Origin: Cytobacillus kochii
GTDB taxonomy: Bacteria; Bacillota; Bacilli; Bacillales; Cytobacillaceae
DNA: 64,000 bases
Assembly (NCBI RefSeq): GCF_020171845.1
Contig: NZ_JAIVAM010000004.1
Coordinates: 248,001-312,000, forward strand
Reading direction: 5' to 3'
The notes below the pieces were generated by a model. The model was given only the letters and a program-made list of their open reading frames with translations, was not told the origin of the DNA and made no database searches. The translations under genes and the position numbers were made by a program. Position 1 is the stretch's first letter, and the number at the start of each line of letters is the position of its first letter. Of this stretch, positions 25,492 to 36,206 are shown piece by piece.

Positions 25492-25945
25492 ATTATTGTT
25501 CACAACAAATCTAAGCGTTGCCTCCGATAATGGCCGTTATGGTGAATGAAATATAGATTGTCACCGTTGATTTAAAATAATGTTGTACTGGAAACATACC
25601 GATGATTTTCTGTCATCTAGGTGCTTTAATAGAACAATCAAAAAAGCCTAATTTCTAATTTCTCAGCATTGAACTGCACCCCAATTATTAGACACAAAAT
25701 CTAATAATTGGGGTGCAGTTCATTATTAAGAAATTAGGTTTTTTTGTTGCTCCGTTAGTTAAATGGCGATTTGGAAAAAAGTTATTGAACTATGCAACTT
25801 TATTTTAAATATCAAAAGAAATTTTTAATGGCATCCATATGTATTTTATGACTACAATCTTCACAACAAAAAATTCTACTCTTTCTTTCTTTATTGACGA
25901 ATCAATCCTTTTACTTCTGGATGATTAAGACTTCATTTTTAAATA
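25492..25945. other. gene-free stretch around nested palindrome
   Basis: Apart from the palindrome, no open frame or RNA gene is recognised. The segment CGTTGATTTAAAAT near 25563 also occurs near 13218, which hints at shared relic sequence. Confidence 0.4.
25639..25747. repeat. large nested palindrome, possible IS-end/MITE-like element
   Basis: The inner perfect repeat TGAACTGCACCCCAATTATT (25670-25689) and its complement (25703-25722) enclose a short loop, giving a 53-bp unit that begins TG and ends CA. The outer arms CCTAATTTCT and AGAAATTAGG flank it, followed by a T7 run. The inner unit resembles two insertion-sequence ends joined head to head; the whole can also act as a terminator. No target duplication is evident. 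Confidence 0.65.
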
Positions 25946-27508
25946 CTATTCTAAGAAATCTAATATCCATTTTTTTAAATCAACAATACGCAAATCATCT
26001 ATACTTTTATTGGTACCTGTTACAATTATAGGTGCAAGAGAATCATTTTTATGCATCGAGCCATGAGCCCCACCTCCTGTATGTTCAGGAGAACTTTCTC
26101 CAATAAATTCGTAACCAGGTTTGGCATCAACTATTAGAAAATCTCCTTTTTGTGAATGTAGTGCTCCATACAATCTTGCTAATCCATCAGGGTAATCTCC
26201 ATACTTTAATTGATTTTTAGTTTTTATTGTCAGATCAAGAATTGAGCTATTTCCTTTTATATACCAATTTTGATTATAAATATCTTTAAAATCCCCTTTG
26301 GGTTTAAATTGTAACGCCCCTTTTTGATCGCCTGATTCCACTTGAATCATATCGTTTTCCTTCCACGCAACCCATGCTATACGCTCATCTGTTTGCAATC
26401 TACTTGCAATATCGTGCATGGAGCAATCCTTACTGATCTTGTATATATACGCCATACGTTCATTTGCTGTTATAACAAGTTCATCATTATTACGAACAAG
26501 CTCATCAAGCTTTAAAATATTGTAGTTCGATAGAATTTCTCTTAAATCAATTAAAGCTTCTTTTTTGTTTTTCTTAACAAGTGATTGTGGGCTGTCTCCA
26601 ATGATAATCCAAACCATATTATCAAGGGCATTATTCCAATTTGGAAATACATTTAATATTTCCTGTAGTTGTTTATCAAGCTTCTCAATACCTTCAATCG
26701 TTTCAGGCCCTTTTCTATGAACGAAGTGATCATTTGCGGGAAGATACATAATTGTAAATTCAGGAAGTATGTTTTTCTCTAAAAGATATTTTAATTCTTG
26801 AGCTGCAAATGCATCATTAAGCCCTAGCCGATTGAATAAATGTGAATTTTTTTCGTCTTGACGAATAAAAGCACCCAATGATAAGATCTTTGGTCCAAAG
26901 GTTTTGTATTGTTCAGGTAAAGTAGTTGTTTTCGCTAAGACTTTTGGAATTTTAAGAATGTGTTCATAGTTCCCTCGGTATATAATAGAATTTATAGAAG
27001 CTGTTTCTTTCCCACTTTTGTCTAAAACTTCGTGAATGGTTTCAACATTAGAGCTGAGATCTACATTATTAAATTGGTATATGCTATCTTCAGTAAACTG
27101 AGAAATCCCAATCTTCATCATTTCGAAAAAACCATTTCCGTAGTTAATAATACGCTGTTCATTTTCGTCATACCATACAAGCCCAGGAATTTTATGTTTA
27201 TCAGGATAAGTTCCTGTTATCAAAGAGCTATCTATTGAGACTGACATTGTTGGGTAGGAACTGACTAAGTTATTATGATAACGACCATGATTTAAAAAAA
27301 AATCAAGGGCAGGCGCTTTATTCTCTTGAATTGCCTTTTTTAAAGGCTTATCCATCAATGAATCAATGATAATAAGGACAATTTTAGGGGAGTTTTCATT
27401 ATTCGTTTGAATGGCATTTGGGGTATCTTGCTCTTGATTATTTGTATGGGCAGTGGAATAAAATAATAGAATAGAAAGAAATACAATAAAAACTAATCGA
27501 AATCGCAT
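25946..27508 (-). CDS. alkaline phosphatase-superfamily phosphodiesterase, exported
   Basis: The N-terminus MRFRLVFIVFLSILLFYS is a signal peptide. KIVLIIIDSLMD near residue 45 is the first metal-binding Asp of the type I phosphodiesterase/nucleotide pyrophosphatase fold. SYPTMSVSIDSSLITGTYPDKHKIPGL has the nucleophile Thr. PANDHFVHRKGPET and WIIIGDSPQS supply further metal ligands, although the usual GDHG motif reads GDSP. EHTGGGAHGSMHKNDSLAPIIV near the C-terminus has the last His. ATG 27508 is preferred over 27511 because of spacing from AAGGTGG. The extracellular substrate is unknown. Confidence 0.78.
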   Translation of the reverse strand: MRFRLVFIVFLSILLFYSTAHTNNQEQDTPNAIQTNNENSPKIVLIIIDSLMDKPLKKAIQENKAPALDFFLNHGRYHNNLVSSYPTMSVSIDSSLITGTYPDKHKIPGLVWYDENEQRIINYGNGFFEMMKIGISQFTEDSIYQFNNVDLSSNVETIHEVLDKSGKETASINSIIYRGNYEHILKIPKVLAKTTTLPEQYKTFGPKILSLGAFIRQDEKNSHLFNRLGLNDAFAAQELKYLLEKNILPEFTIMYLPANDHFVHRKGPETIEGIEKLDKQLQEILNVFPNWNNALDNMVWIIIGDSPQSLVKKNKKEALIDLREILSNYNILKLDELVRNNDELVITANERMAYIYKISKDCSMHDIASRLQTDERIAWVAWKENDMIQVESGDQKGALQFKPKGDFKDIYNQNWYIKGNSSILDLTIKTKNQLKYGDYPDGLARLYGALHSQKGDFLIVDAKPGYEFIGESSPEHTGGGAHGSMHKNDSLAPIIVTGTNKSIDDLRIVDLKKWILDFLE

Positions 27509-27624
27509 CATTTTACCACCTTCGTGTTTTTCGAATTATTCTTTCCAAGTTATTCATTTTCTATGAATGATTATATTGAAGAGCAAGGTATATACAACTA
27601 CGGGCATTCAGATATTACTATGAC

Positions 27625-28260
27625 TTAACGAAGGAGTTTAACAATGAATTCAGCACCCGCTAGTGGATCTAATTTTTTTTGAAACGTACTTATACTATCA
27701 TGCAAAAAATTCATCTCTGTAGGGGAAAAAAGTAACTTTTCTATAAATGATCGATATTAGTTGAATCATCGATCTTAATAGCTAAACCCTCATTAACTAA
27801 ATAATCACAATTACTTTCTTCATGTCCCGGAATTGGTTGATAAATAAACAAAGGTAACCCTTTTGTTAATGCTTCAAAACAGGTTAAGCCACCAGATTTT
27901 GTGATGAGGATATCTGTTGCTTCCATCCATTTGTCAATATGTTCTACAAAACCTATAATTTGAATATTAGGATGATGATACACTTCATTTTTCAAAAAAT
28001 TCCTTCTTAGCCTTTCATTCCTTCCAGTGAATATTAATATGTTTATCTTTTCTTTCCATTTTATAAGTTTATATGCTAGTGTCTGGATTCCACCTAGTCC
28101 TAATCCTCCTCCCATTACCATAACAGTAGGAAATATTTTTAAGGTTTAATTCCTTTCTTATTTCTTGTTTGTTATTTTTTCTAATCCAAAAATTCGAGGT
28201 TATTGGCATTCCTGTAACGGTAATATTTTTTTGGAAACTCCCATTTTTAATGGGAAGCTG
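27625..28260 (-). pseudogene. MGDG synthase/UgtP-type glycosyltransferase remnant
   Basis: Pieces in shifted frames read KKNITVTGMPI, then VMVMGGGLGLGGIQ, GFVEHIDKWMEATDILITKSGGLTCFEAL, and finally ATAGAAAAG... giving FLHDSISTFQKKLDPLAGAEF up to a stop at 27625. At least three frameshifts are needed (near 28240, 28128 and 27745). These are the C-terminal motifs of GT28-type diacylglycerol glucosyl/galactosyltransferases. The N-terminal half is absent or unrecognisable. Confidence 0.75.
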
Positions 28261-29241
28261 ATTTATATAGGGTTGGATAATTTATAAAAAAATGATGCTG
28301 ATATTATTGGTATAAACATGTATAAATATGTTTCATGACATTTGTCTTCTTGTTGGAAACAAAGAATGATATACTTATCCATCACTTTAGCCGAGGGTAG
28401 TATAAGAATTATCAATGTCTTTAATTAACTGTAATAAAAGTGATAGTAATTGAAAATTCCTCAGTATCTAATCGTTCTTTTTTAGAAGGAATAATGAAAA
28501 AACGAAAAACAACATTGGCTTGAACAAACAGCCGAAAGAAGTGACCGAAGAAATTAGTCTTAAAAAAGTTAGTAAATATAGGTACTTAAATGGTAGGAGA
28601 AAAATCGAAAAATCTGCTATCTATTTACTCAGAAAAGCTATCCATTAATGGTTCAATGTCAGCCCCATAACATCCGATTTTTGCTGATTAGGTTGATTTT
28701 CTTTCCGTTATTTGTTTGCACCCAAGAATGAGGATAGATTGAGGATTTATTCTTTCTCTTAAAGGAAAAATGTATGACAAGGTGGCTTTGTCATACGGTC
28801 TGATAAAACAGTTGAGAAAGTGACTATTGAAGAGTTGGTGTAGCATGGAAACGCCAATTACTACTTGGAAACCATGTATTCTAAGTGAACCCATTCAAAG
28901 TTTCTGAACCATTAAAAATGGAGAATAGCAAATTAAACATACTTTTACTTTTAAATCCTACATAATAGATTTGATATATGTGTTTTTGTAATTAAGTAGT
29001 TTCTTCAGCATATAAAGGGTGATACTAAACTTTTTTACATCCCTTATTTTCCATACATAAACGTTTGATTGCTGCTTGATGCGCTCCTGGAGAACCTACC
29101 TCTTTAATTTAACTTTTCCTCTGCTCTTCCCCTAATATTAATCAATTTATTGGATAACCTATAAATACAAATAACCAAAGAATCAGTATCGGAAAAAAAA
29201 CCTTCTATTTTCAATGCAAATATATAAGGAGGGCTTTACCC
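28261..29241. other. long gene-free region
   Basis: About 980 bases without a convincing gene. A 68-codon - strand frame at 28688-28894 has no ribosome site. The left part probably held the 5' half of the decayed glycosyltransferase. The last 60 bases hold the ribosome site of the germination gene. No clear sporulation promoter could be read. Confidence 0.5.
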
Positions 29242-30765
29242 TTGCTAAAATGGCTTAACCAATCGAAAAAGACATTATTTAATAAAAACAATGACGATAC
29301 TGAAACAGAATTTAAGATAGATGATTTAATTAAAGCGTTAAAACCATCGAAAGACTTTCAACGGTTTGAATTCAAAACTGGAAGTACTAGTTGCATTATT
29401 AGCTATATGAATACTTTAGTAAACCCGGAGTTTATCCATCGTGATGTACTGTCACATTTAACAGAAAACACCTTTACTAGCCTAAAAGACATAGAAAAAT
29501 TACTTCCAATAGAACAGAAATTAATAACTGATGATGTAAAAGAAATCCAAAAGAAAATAATGACTGGTTCAATTATGATTCAATTTAGTGAACATGATTC
29601 GAACTGTTTACTGATACCTGCTGTTACTGTTGAATCACGACAAGTAACAATACCGGAAGTAGAGTTTAGTGTAGTTGGACCGAAGGAAGCATTTGTGGAA
29701 ACACTTGATATAAATATTAACTTAATCAGAAAGAGACTTCCACTTCCGCAGTTACATTTAAGAGAGATTGAGGTTGGGAAAATATCAAATACACGAATCG
29801 CTGTTCTTTTTATTGATGGCATCGCTAATCAGGAAAATGTTAATACAGTAATACAGCGATTATCTGATATTGAATATGACAATATAATTGATAGTTCGTA
29901 TATAACTCAAATGATTTCTGATAATAAAAATTCACCTTTTCCACAGCTGCTCGATACGGAACGTCCTGATCGTGTTTGTGCAGTATTAACAGAAGGGAAA
30001 ATTGTGATTCTAGTTGATGGTTCACCGCATGCCCTATATGCTCCTATAACAATAGTTGAATTTTTCTCGGCATTTGAAGATTATTTTCTTATTTGGCATA
30101 TGGCATCATTCTTTCGATTGATTCGTCTATTCGCTGTAGCTTTTTCAGTTTTTTCTACTCCTTTTTATATCGCAATATTGACATATCATTTTGAAATGTT
30201 ACCGATAAATCTTTTAGCCACCATATATTCATCAAGAGGAAATGTCCCATTTCCACCAGTACTAGAGGTGCTGATAATGGAATTTGTTATCGAACTATTG
30301 CGTGAAGCTGGTGCAAGATTGCCTAGTAAAGTCGGACAGACAATTGGTATCGTTGGCGGTATTGTAATTGGAACAGCTTCTGTAGATGCTGGTTTAACTA
30401 GCAGCGTATTACTAATTATTGTAGCACTTGCAGCACTAGCATCTTTTACAACACCAGTCTACCAAATGAGCAACACCATTCGCTTCATTCGCTTTCCTTT
30501 TATATTATTTGCACATTTGTGGGGATTTGTCGGAATCGCTATTTTATTTGCAATTACAATTTGCCACCTATTAGGGTTGACCTCTTTAGGTAGGCCATTT
30601 ATTGAACCTATATTTCCGCCACGTTTAACGGATTTAAAAGATGCCTTTTTTCGTATGCCTTTCAATCGTCAGGCTAAGCGTCCAATCTACCAAAGACCTG
30701 AAGACTCAAATCGTGCAAATTCAGATCGCCTAAATCAAAAACATGATAAGAATAAAAATAAATAA
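29242..30765 (+). CDS. GerA-family spore germination receptor A subunit
   Basis: This is an inner-membrane nutrient germinant receptor subunit of 507 residues. The N-terminal soluble domain includes SIMIQFSEHDSNCLLIPAV and DININLIRKRLPLPQL. RIAVLFIDGIANQENVNTV and DRVCAVLTEGKIVILVDGSPHALYAP precede about five membrane segments. A PFPPVLEVLIMEFVIELLREAGARLP segment is the family hallmark. The start is TTG 29242, eight bases after AAGGAGGG. The gene overlaps a short upstream extension of the B subunit frame. Its partner B gene is frameshifted, so the receptor may be non-functional unless the frameshift is corrected or a partner is supplied elsewhere. Confidence 0.9.
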   Translation: MLKWLNQSKKTLFNKNNDDTETEFKIDDLIKALKPSKDFQRFEFKTGSTSCIISYMNTLVNPEFIHRDVLSHLTENTFTSLKDIEKLLPIEQKLITDDVKEIQKKIMTGSIMIQFSEHDSNCLLIPAVTVESRQVTIPEVEFSVVGPKEAFVETLDININLIRKRLPLPQLHLREIEVGKISNTRIAVLFIDGIANQENVNTVIQRLSDIEYDNIIDSSYITQMISDNKNSPFPQLLDTERPDRVCAVLTEGKIVILVDGSPHALYAPITIVEFFSAFEDYFLIWHMASFFRLIRLFAVAFSVFSTPFYIAILTYHFEMLPINLLATIYSSRGNVPFPPVLEVLIMEFVIELLREAGARLPSKVGQTIGIVGGIVIGTASVDAGLTSSVLLIIVALAALASFTTPVYQMSNTIRFIRFPFILFAHLWGFVGIAILFAITICHLLGLTSLGRPFIEPIFPPRLTDLKDAFFRMPFNRQAKRPIYQRPEDSNRANSDRLNQKHDKNKNK

Positions 30766-30835
30766 GGAGCATAGAGCTTTTTATCGTAACAGCAAATGGA
30801 TCTTGAACAACTACTATGGAAATTTGGTGAGGTTT

Positions 30836-31923
30836 ATGCGAAATCTTTTAAAAGAAAACTTACTTATTTCACCCTTCCTTGTCTTTTATCTGATTCATTC
30901 AATGCAGACAGGTATCTCTGTCCTCGACTTAAGAGGAATAAGTAAGTCTGCTGGACACGATTCTTGGATCTCAATAATAATATCTGGGTTAAGTTTACAC
31001 CTTCTAATCTTCATCTTATATCGTATTTTAAACAAAGGACAAGGAGATTTAATTGCTATTCACAAGGAATTGTTTGGCAAATGGGTTGGTGGTTTTCTTA
31101 GTCTGCTGTTTATTTTATATTTATTAATGCTTTGTTTCACTGTATTACGTTCATATATCGAAATCATACAATTATGGGTATTTCCGCAATTAACTCCATG
31201 GTTTTTTAGCTTATACTTTTAATAGCAGCCGGTTATTTTGTGATTAACGGACTACGAGTTGTAACTGGGATATGTTTTTTAAGTACCCTATACTCGATAC
31301 CAATTTTACTAACATTTCTTTTCCCGCTGAAATTTGCTCATTTTAGTAACTTGCTTCCTGTAATGGACCATAGTTTTAGAGAATTGATTGATTCAGCAAG
31401 AAATGCCACATTAGGTTTGAGCGGATTTGAATTATTATTTATGTATTACCCATTTATTAAGCATCCGAAAAGGTCTGAAAAATGGGCTCATTTAGCAGTT
31501 ATAGTCACAACACTTGTTTATGTCTTTATAGCTCTAGTTACTTTCGTTTTTTATAATCAAGGTCAGCTGCAAGAAATATTATGGGGAACAATCACAATTT
31601 GGAAAATTATCGAATTTCCATTTTTTGAGCGTTTTGAACATTTAGGAATAGCTGCATGGATATTTATTGTATTGCCAAATATTTGTTTGACATTCTGGGG
31701 AGCACACCGTGGAATTATAGAGATATTTTCATTTAACAAAAAACTTATTTTGAGTGTGATCATAATCATTTTAGTAGCTGCTTCAGGATTAATTGAAGAT
31801 CGGACAAGTATCGAAGCACTTAGAAGATTTTCAGGAGAAGTTACTTTCTTTTTTGTATATGGTTACATCCCCATTTTGTTTATTTTACAAAGGCTTATAT
31901 TGAAGCTGAGAGGGGGTAAATAA
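30836..31923 (+). pseudogene. GerB-family germination permease, frameshifted
   Basis: The first part (30836-31222) reads LLISPFLVFYLIHSMQTGIS, then five or six membrane segments up to WVFPQLTPWFFSL and a stop. The second part continues in another frame from about 31215: LIAAGYFVINGLRVVTG, then the rest of an APC-type germination permease to residue KLRGGK. Loss of one base near 31213-31216 explains both. The whole would be about 362 residues, the normal GerB length. A single-base error in sequencing is the main alternative to a real mutation. Confidence 0.85.
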
Positions 31924-31984
31924 AGTATGAATATCCCCTCACAAAAATTTAGAAATAACTTAAAATCTATTCGTTTCTGTTTTT

Positions 31985-33070
31985 TTACTCAGTAATGCCC
32001 TTTTCTATAATATCGAATTTAATTTTGACATCTACGGAGGCATCTGGATACAGTTCCCGCCATTTATCTGCTTTCCATCCCCTTGTTTGGCTTCTAACTC
32101 TATCTCCAAAACCAAGTGGATCAATGCCCTTTTCTTGAAAATCTTTAATCATTTGTAAACTGCTTTCCTTTAAATGTGCCTCTATCATTTTTTCAAGCTT
32201 CCTTTCATCAGCCGCATTCTGCAACTTAATGTCAGAGATAACTTCATTAATAAAAGCTTTAGCTTTAACAGTGATCTCAATTTCTGGACTGGTCATCCCC
32301 TTCTTTATTTGATAATCCACTTTCGATTTTATAGTTTCCAATGCTATATAAGTATCTTCTTCAGGAAAAGAGGCCTCGTACGTCCCATAATCTATATGTT
32401 CATATAACATTTTAAATAAGAAAAGCTTATCCCCCCGTATAGCATCTATGTATTTATCTTCTTTAAATAAGGCTAGACCACTGAGCTTAATTTTATCGTT
32501 TTGTTTTTTGACAAGCACCATAAAGGGATCTTGACCTTTAGATGAATAATTGTACATAAACTCATGATAATTTGTTGAAGGTAAATTTCCTGTTTTATGA
32601 TGTTCAAGAAGATTCTTTAAATAACGGGAAGGTGTTTCTTCAAATGCGTATGTCCCTTCTAATAATTCCTTGGCGTTTCCTTCAATTACACAAAAGTCAA
32701 CCATTCTTCCAATAGATGGATGTCTTTTAAGACCATCAAGAATCTTAATAACACCTTTTTTTGCTAATTCTTCCCCGTAGACAGCAACCAACACTTTACC
32801 CACTGTAACAGGTTTAGGCGACTCATTTTGAGCACTTCTTGCAGCACCATATCCAGTAAAATTCACATCGCTGAGGGTTGTGTTAGTCACTTTTTTATCC
32901 TTACCTGTACTGAAAATAGCAACATCCAAAGTTAATTCGTATTTTTTATTGTCAGCAGAATCATAACCGATGCCTTCCGCAATCTGAAGATTTTCAATTG
33001 TTTCTGTCTGAACACAGCCTACAAGTAAATAAATACAGCAGATAGGGATGAGCGACTTTTTAATTATCAT
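31985..33070 (-). CDS. GerC-family germination receptor lipoprotein
   Basis: MIIKKSLIPICCIYLLVGC is a lipoprotein signal peptide; the Cys of LLVGC is the lipid anchor. The mature part has IAEGIGYDSADNKKYELTLDV, VTVGKVLVAVYGEELAKKGV, and a C-terminal domain ending GDRVRSQTRGWKADKWRELYPDASVDVKIKF, all typical of GerC. ATG 33070 follows AAGGAG; the in-frame ATG at 33088 overlaps that site. It is convergent with, not downstream of, the A and B genes, an unusual arrangement for the C subunit. Confidence 0.9.
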   Translation of the reverse strand: MIIKKSLIPICCIYLLVGCVQTETIENLQIAEGIGYDSADNKKYELTLDVAIFSTGKDKKVTNTTLSDVNFTGYGAARSAQNESPKPVTVGKVLVAVYGEELAKKGVIKILDGLKRHPSIGRMVDFCVIEGNAKELLEGTYAFEETPSRYLKNLLEHHKTGNLPSTNYHEFMYNYSSKGQDPFMVLVKKQNDKIKLSGLALFKEDKYIDAIRGDKLFLFKMLYEHIDYGTYEASFPEEDTYIALETIKSKVDYQIKKGMTSPEIEITVKAKAFINEVISDIKLQNAADERKLEKMIEAHLKESSLQMIKDFQEKGIDPLGFGDRVRSQTRGWKADKWRELYPDASVDVKIKFDIIEKGITE

Positions 33071-33590
33071 TAATATACTCCTTGACATTAAAATTTACCA
33101 AATTAAGGTCAGGTAATCATAGATATTCGACAGTGACATTGATTCAATATCATTATTCCGCCCAAACCTTTATATAATGTGACAACTATTCATATATTAT
33201 AGGACTTTGTTGCGAGTGCAGAGATTGCATAGTTTCCTGTACTAATACTAAATTTATTGGAAAAAGCCCTAAAACTATGGATGAATTTAAAAGGACATTC
33301 ACTTTTAAAAATAGATTAAATAGTATATACAAAAAATAATCTCAATTGTTATAAATTATTCTTTGTTAATTGCTGTAAATTATGACAAGATAAATTGAGA
33401 ATATACCAATACATTTATGCCTCTTCATTAGTAAATCAGGCTCTTTTTCTATATAATCAAATACCTGTTTTTAACTAACTTGTATTATTAAAATCCAATA
33501 TTGTGAAGCAATAATTTTAGAATACTATCTGGAACCATCTTTTTATCAGATTATACTCAAACTTATTTATGTTAATAAAATAATTGATGA
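33071..33590. other. gene-free region between gerC and FMN protein
   Basis: About 520 bases, strongly AT-rich. I see no gene, RNA or clear terminator. It must hold the gerC promoter. Confidence 0.5.
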
Positions 33591-35003
33591 TTATTTCTCT
33601 TTATGGTTGACTTTCCAAGGTTCAAATGAAAATGGAATTCCCACCATTTTAGCTGTTAACTCATCATAGGATACTAAATCTTTTTTTGAAAGTTCTTTTA
33701 ATGAGCGTTTCCCCATTGCTCTTAAGGCCATTTTCATTTCTTCAATGCTCGCTGTTAAAAATTTTTCTGCAGTTTTCACCCCATCTTCAATCTTAAACTG
33801 ATCCTTGAATTTCCCTTCATTCCATACAACTTGTGTAGGTGGTTCGAAAGGAATTGCCTGAAATATTTGATTATGTGCGACCGTAAATAAAATAGCAGAA
33901 CCCAAATAAACAGCATCAGCACCTAATGCCAGTACCTTTAAAAAATGTCCTGGAACAAAAAGTCCACCAGAAACAATTAAACTAATTTCTCCTTTCATAT
34001 TTCTCTTCTTTAAATGATTAACAGCACGAACAATTGCATGTAAGGTTGGAATCCCCATATCATCAGATAAAATCGGCGGTGCACCCATTGTAGCTGCTTG
34101 ACCACCGTCTATCGAAATAAAATCCACACCTAGATAAATTAATTGATCGATGTCCTCTTCTATCTTTCCGCCTGCCCCCATTTTAACACCTATAGGAACA
34201 CCCCCAGATACAGTTCGAAGTTCCTTAACAAGCTCCTTTATATCATCGATCGTTTGATCTTCATAGAAATTATCATAAATCACAGCATCTTCATTTTCTT
34301 TCAGTCCCATTACATCACGCGCACGTCCGGTTAGATTTTTTGGAGAAATTTTCGTACCCACACCGAATAGTGCACCTTGTCCAAATTTAATTTCAATCAT
34401 ATCAGCACGTTTAATTAAATCCTCGTCCTTTGACCATTCCGCTTTTGAAAATTGCAATATATATTTCCCTGCGGCGTTTAATTCTTCAGGTAAAACGCCT
34501 CCTTCTCCTGAATTAATTGCTGTTCCTGTATTGTTAGCTGCTTCTGCCAATGCAAGCCTTACTTCTTCGCTCAGTGCAATGCCATAAGCCATCCCACTGA
34601 TCAGTAATGGTATTTTTATTTTCATTGGCTTCTTTGCTTTTGGTCCAATTGTTACTTTAACATCTACCTCTGCTTCGCCATCTATAGGAAATGGTGTTGT
34701 TTGTGTAGGGATAAAGGTAATCGGATCAAAATGTGGCCACTTTTTTGACGAGCCTAATGGACGATGTAGGACATCGCCTGTTTCGGCACGCAAGCTGTTT
34801 TCTAGCATATTTTGAATTCCCATATGGCGTAAACCCGGCAATATTTCCATAAGATTTTCTTGATATCCGTCGGTTAGTATGATTTTCCCCATTTTTTTCG
34901 CTATTTTTTTTATCATCCAACGCCAACCAATAAGGATGAAAATCAAAAAGATAAATAATATTGAAATCATCACAAAAGAAAAATAGTATAAGATGTTTGG
35001 CAT
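33591..35003 (-). CDS. FMN-binding glutamate synthase-family protein
   Basis: An N-terminal membrane anchor (ILYYFSFVMISILFIFLIFILIG) is followed by the glutamate synthase central/FMN domain: PKAKKPMKIKIPLLISGMAYG, NSGEGGVLPEE, KFGQGALFGVG, VGIKMGAGG-type segment (GVKMGAGGKIEEDI), DFISIDGGQAATMGAPP and LGADAVYLGSAILF. There is no glutaminase domain and no separate small subunit nearby, so this is one of the stand-alone GltB-like proteins of unproven function. ATG 35003 follows GTGGAG; the longer frame upstream has no ribosome site. About 470 residues. Confidence 0.82.
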   Translation of the reverse strand: MPNILYYFSFVMISILFIFLIFILIGWRWMIKKIAKKMGKIILTDGYQENLMEILPGLRHMGIQNMLENSLRAETGDVLHRPLGSSKKWPHFDPITFIPTQTTPFPIDGEAEVDVKVTIGPKAKKPMKIKIPLLISGMAYGIALSEEVRLALAEAANNTGTAINSGEGGVLPEELNAAGKYILQFSKAEWSKDEDLIKRADMIEIKFGQGALFGVGTKISPKNLTGRARDVMGLKENEDAVIYDNFYEDQTIDDIKELVKELRTVSGGVPIGVKMGAGGKIEEDIDQLIYLGVDFISIDGGQAATMGAPPILSDDMGIPTLHAIVRAVNHLKKRNMKGEISLIVSGGLFVPGHFLKVLALGADAVYLGSAILFTVAHNQIFQAIPFEPPTQVVWNEGKFKDQFKIEDGVKTAEKFLTASIEEMKMALRAMGKRSLKELSKKDLVSYDELTAKMVGIPFSFEPWKVNHKEK

Positions 35004-35264
35004 AATCACTTCTCCACTTTGTATTAATAAACAACCATCATCTCCATTATTGCCCAAATTAAAATTTATTATCATATTGATATAGAACACTAGCAAGTAG
35101 TACATATGGAGTTCTAATAAAATTCATCTTAAGGGGAAGGCTAGAAATGATTTTAAGATTGAACAATTACTAATGTAATAAGACGTGCTTCGGGTGATTT
35201 TTATTAACATCATTTTCTCATGGATTATAGTGTTGCCATCTAACATGGAAAGGAGAAAATTTGC

Positions 35265-36005
35265 TTGAATATTTTAAAAGATACCAGTCATCGACCATTT
35301 TCAATATATTCAAAAAAATGGATAATGAGACAAACATGGAGAAACCTATATTTTCTTCATTGGCCTGTCCCAATTGAAGCGCTACGTGAACATATTCCTA
35401 ATTCATTACAAATTGATACCTTTAATAACTATGCTTGGTTAGGAATTGTTGCATTTGTTATGGAAGGAATCTATCCTCGCGGAATACCTGCTGTCTCAAT
35501 AACCCCTAAATTTCCAGAAGTCAATTTAAGAACCTATGTTAAATATAATGGTAAACCAGGAGTCTATTTTCTTTCTTTAGATGTCGAGAACTGGGCTTCC
35601 TATAAAATCGCAAAAAAATGGTATCGTTTGCCCTATTATCCTGCACAGATTTCTTTTCGAAATGACGATCAAATTTTTCATTGTAAGAGTGTCAGAAAAA
35701 ATAACAATGCCCAAATAGCATTTCGTGGGACGTTAAGACACTCACAAGAAGTAATTTTTGCAAATACAGGCACTCTTGATCACTGGCTTACAGAGCGGTA
35801 TTGCCTATATAGTACCGATTCTAATGGCACCATCTATTGTGGAGAAATCCATCATGGGCCATGGCCGTTACAGAAAGTAGATATAGATATAGAGGTGAAT
35901 ACACTTTTTTCACCTTTTAATATTGATCTTTCTAATAAAGAACCGATATCTCATTTTTCAAAAGGAGTTGATTCTCTTATTTGGAATATTAAGAAGATAC
36001 ATTAA
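35265..36005 (+). CDS. DUF2071 (YqjF-like) protein
   Basis: A 246-residue protein with LHWPVPIEALREHIPNSLQI, AWLGIVAFVMEGI, FPEVNLRTYVKYNGKPGVYFLSLDVE and a C-terminal LTERYCLYS segment. These are the conserved stretches of DUF2071. The start is TTG 35265, nine bases after AAAGGAG (35249-35255). No function is established for the family. It is monocistronic and convergent with the short-chain dehydrogenase-like gene. Confidence 0.82.
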   Translation: MNILKDTSHRPFSIYSKKWIMRQTWRNLYFLHWPVPIEALREHIPNSLQIDTFNNYAWLGIVAFVMEGIYPRGIPAVSITPKFPEVNLRTYVKYNGKPGVYFLSLDVENWASYKIAKKWYRLPYYPAQISFRNDDQIFHCKSVRKNNNAQIAFRGTLRHSQEVIFANTGTLDHWLTERYCLYSTDSNGTIYCGEIHHGPWPLQKVDIDIEVNTLFSPFNIDLSNKEPISHFSKGVDSLIWNIKKIH

Positions 36006-36044
36006 ATTAAGAAGACGTAGATTTCTCTTTTAAAAAGAATTACG

Positions 36045-36206
36045 TTAAGGTCGCCCATCTCAAGGCTTAAGTGAGCCAATGATTGTGAAATCCCTCGCTG
36101 ATTGCATACTGTCAATTGTACCAGCTGTTATTTCTTCGTGTGTGAGCCACCTGGAAGATGTTCCGTTATATTTGAAGCCTAGTTGGATGATTTTAAGCTT
36201 ACATTG
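36045..36206. repeat. duplicated segment, copy B (intact gene end)
   Basis: This copy covers the last 49 or so codons of the dehydrogenase-like gene and about 15 bases beyond its stop. It is almost identical to 24648-24811. As the gene here is intact, this is likely the parental copy. Confidence 0.85.

Noticed and set aside
28688..28894. 68-codon open frame on the - strand
   Set aside because: No ribosome site, no recognisable product and no conserved motif.
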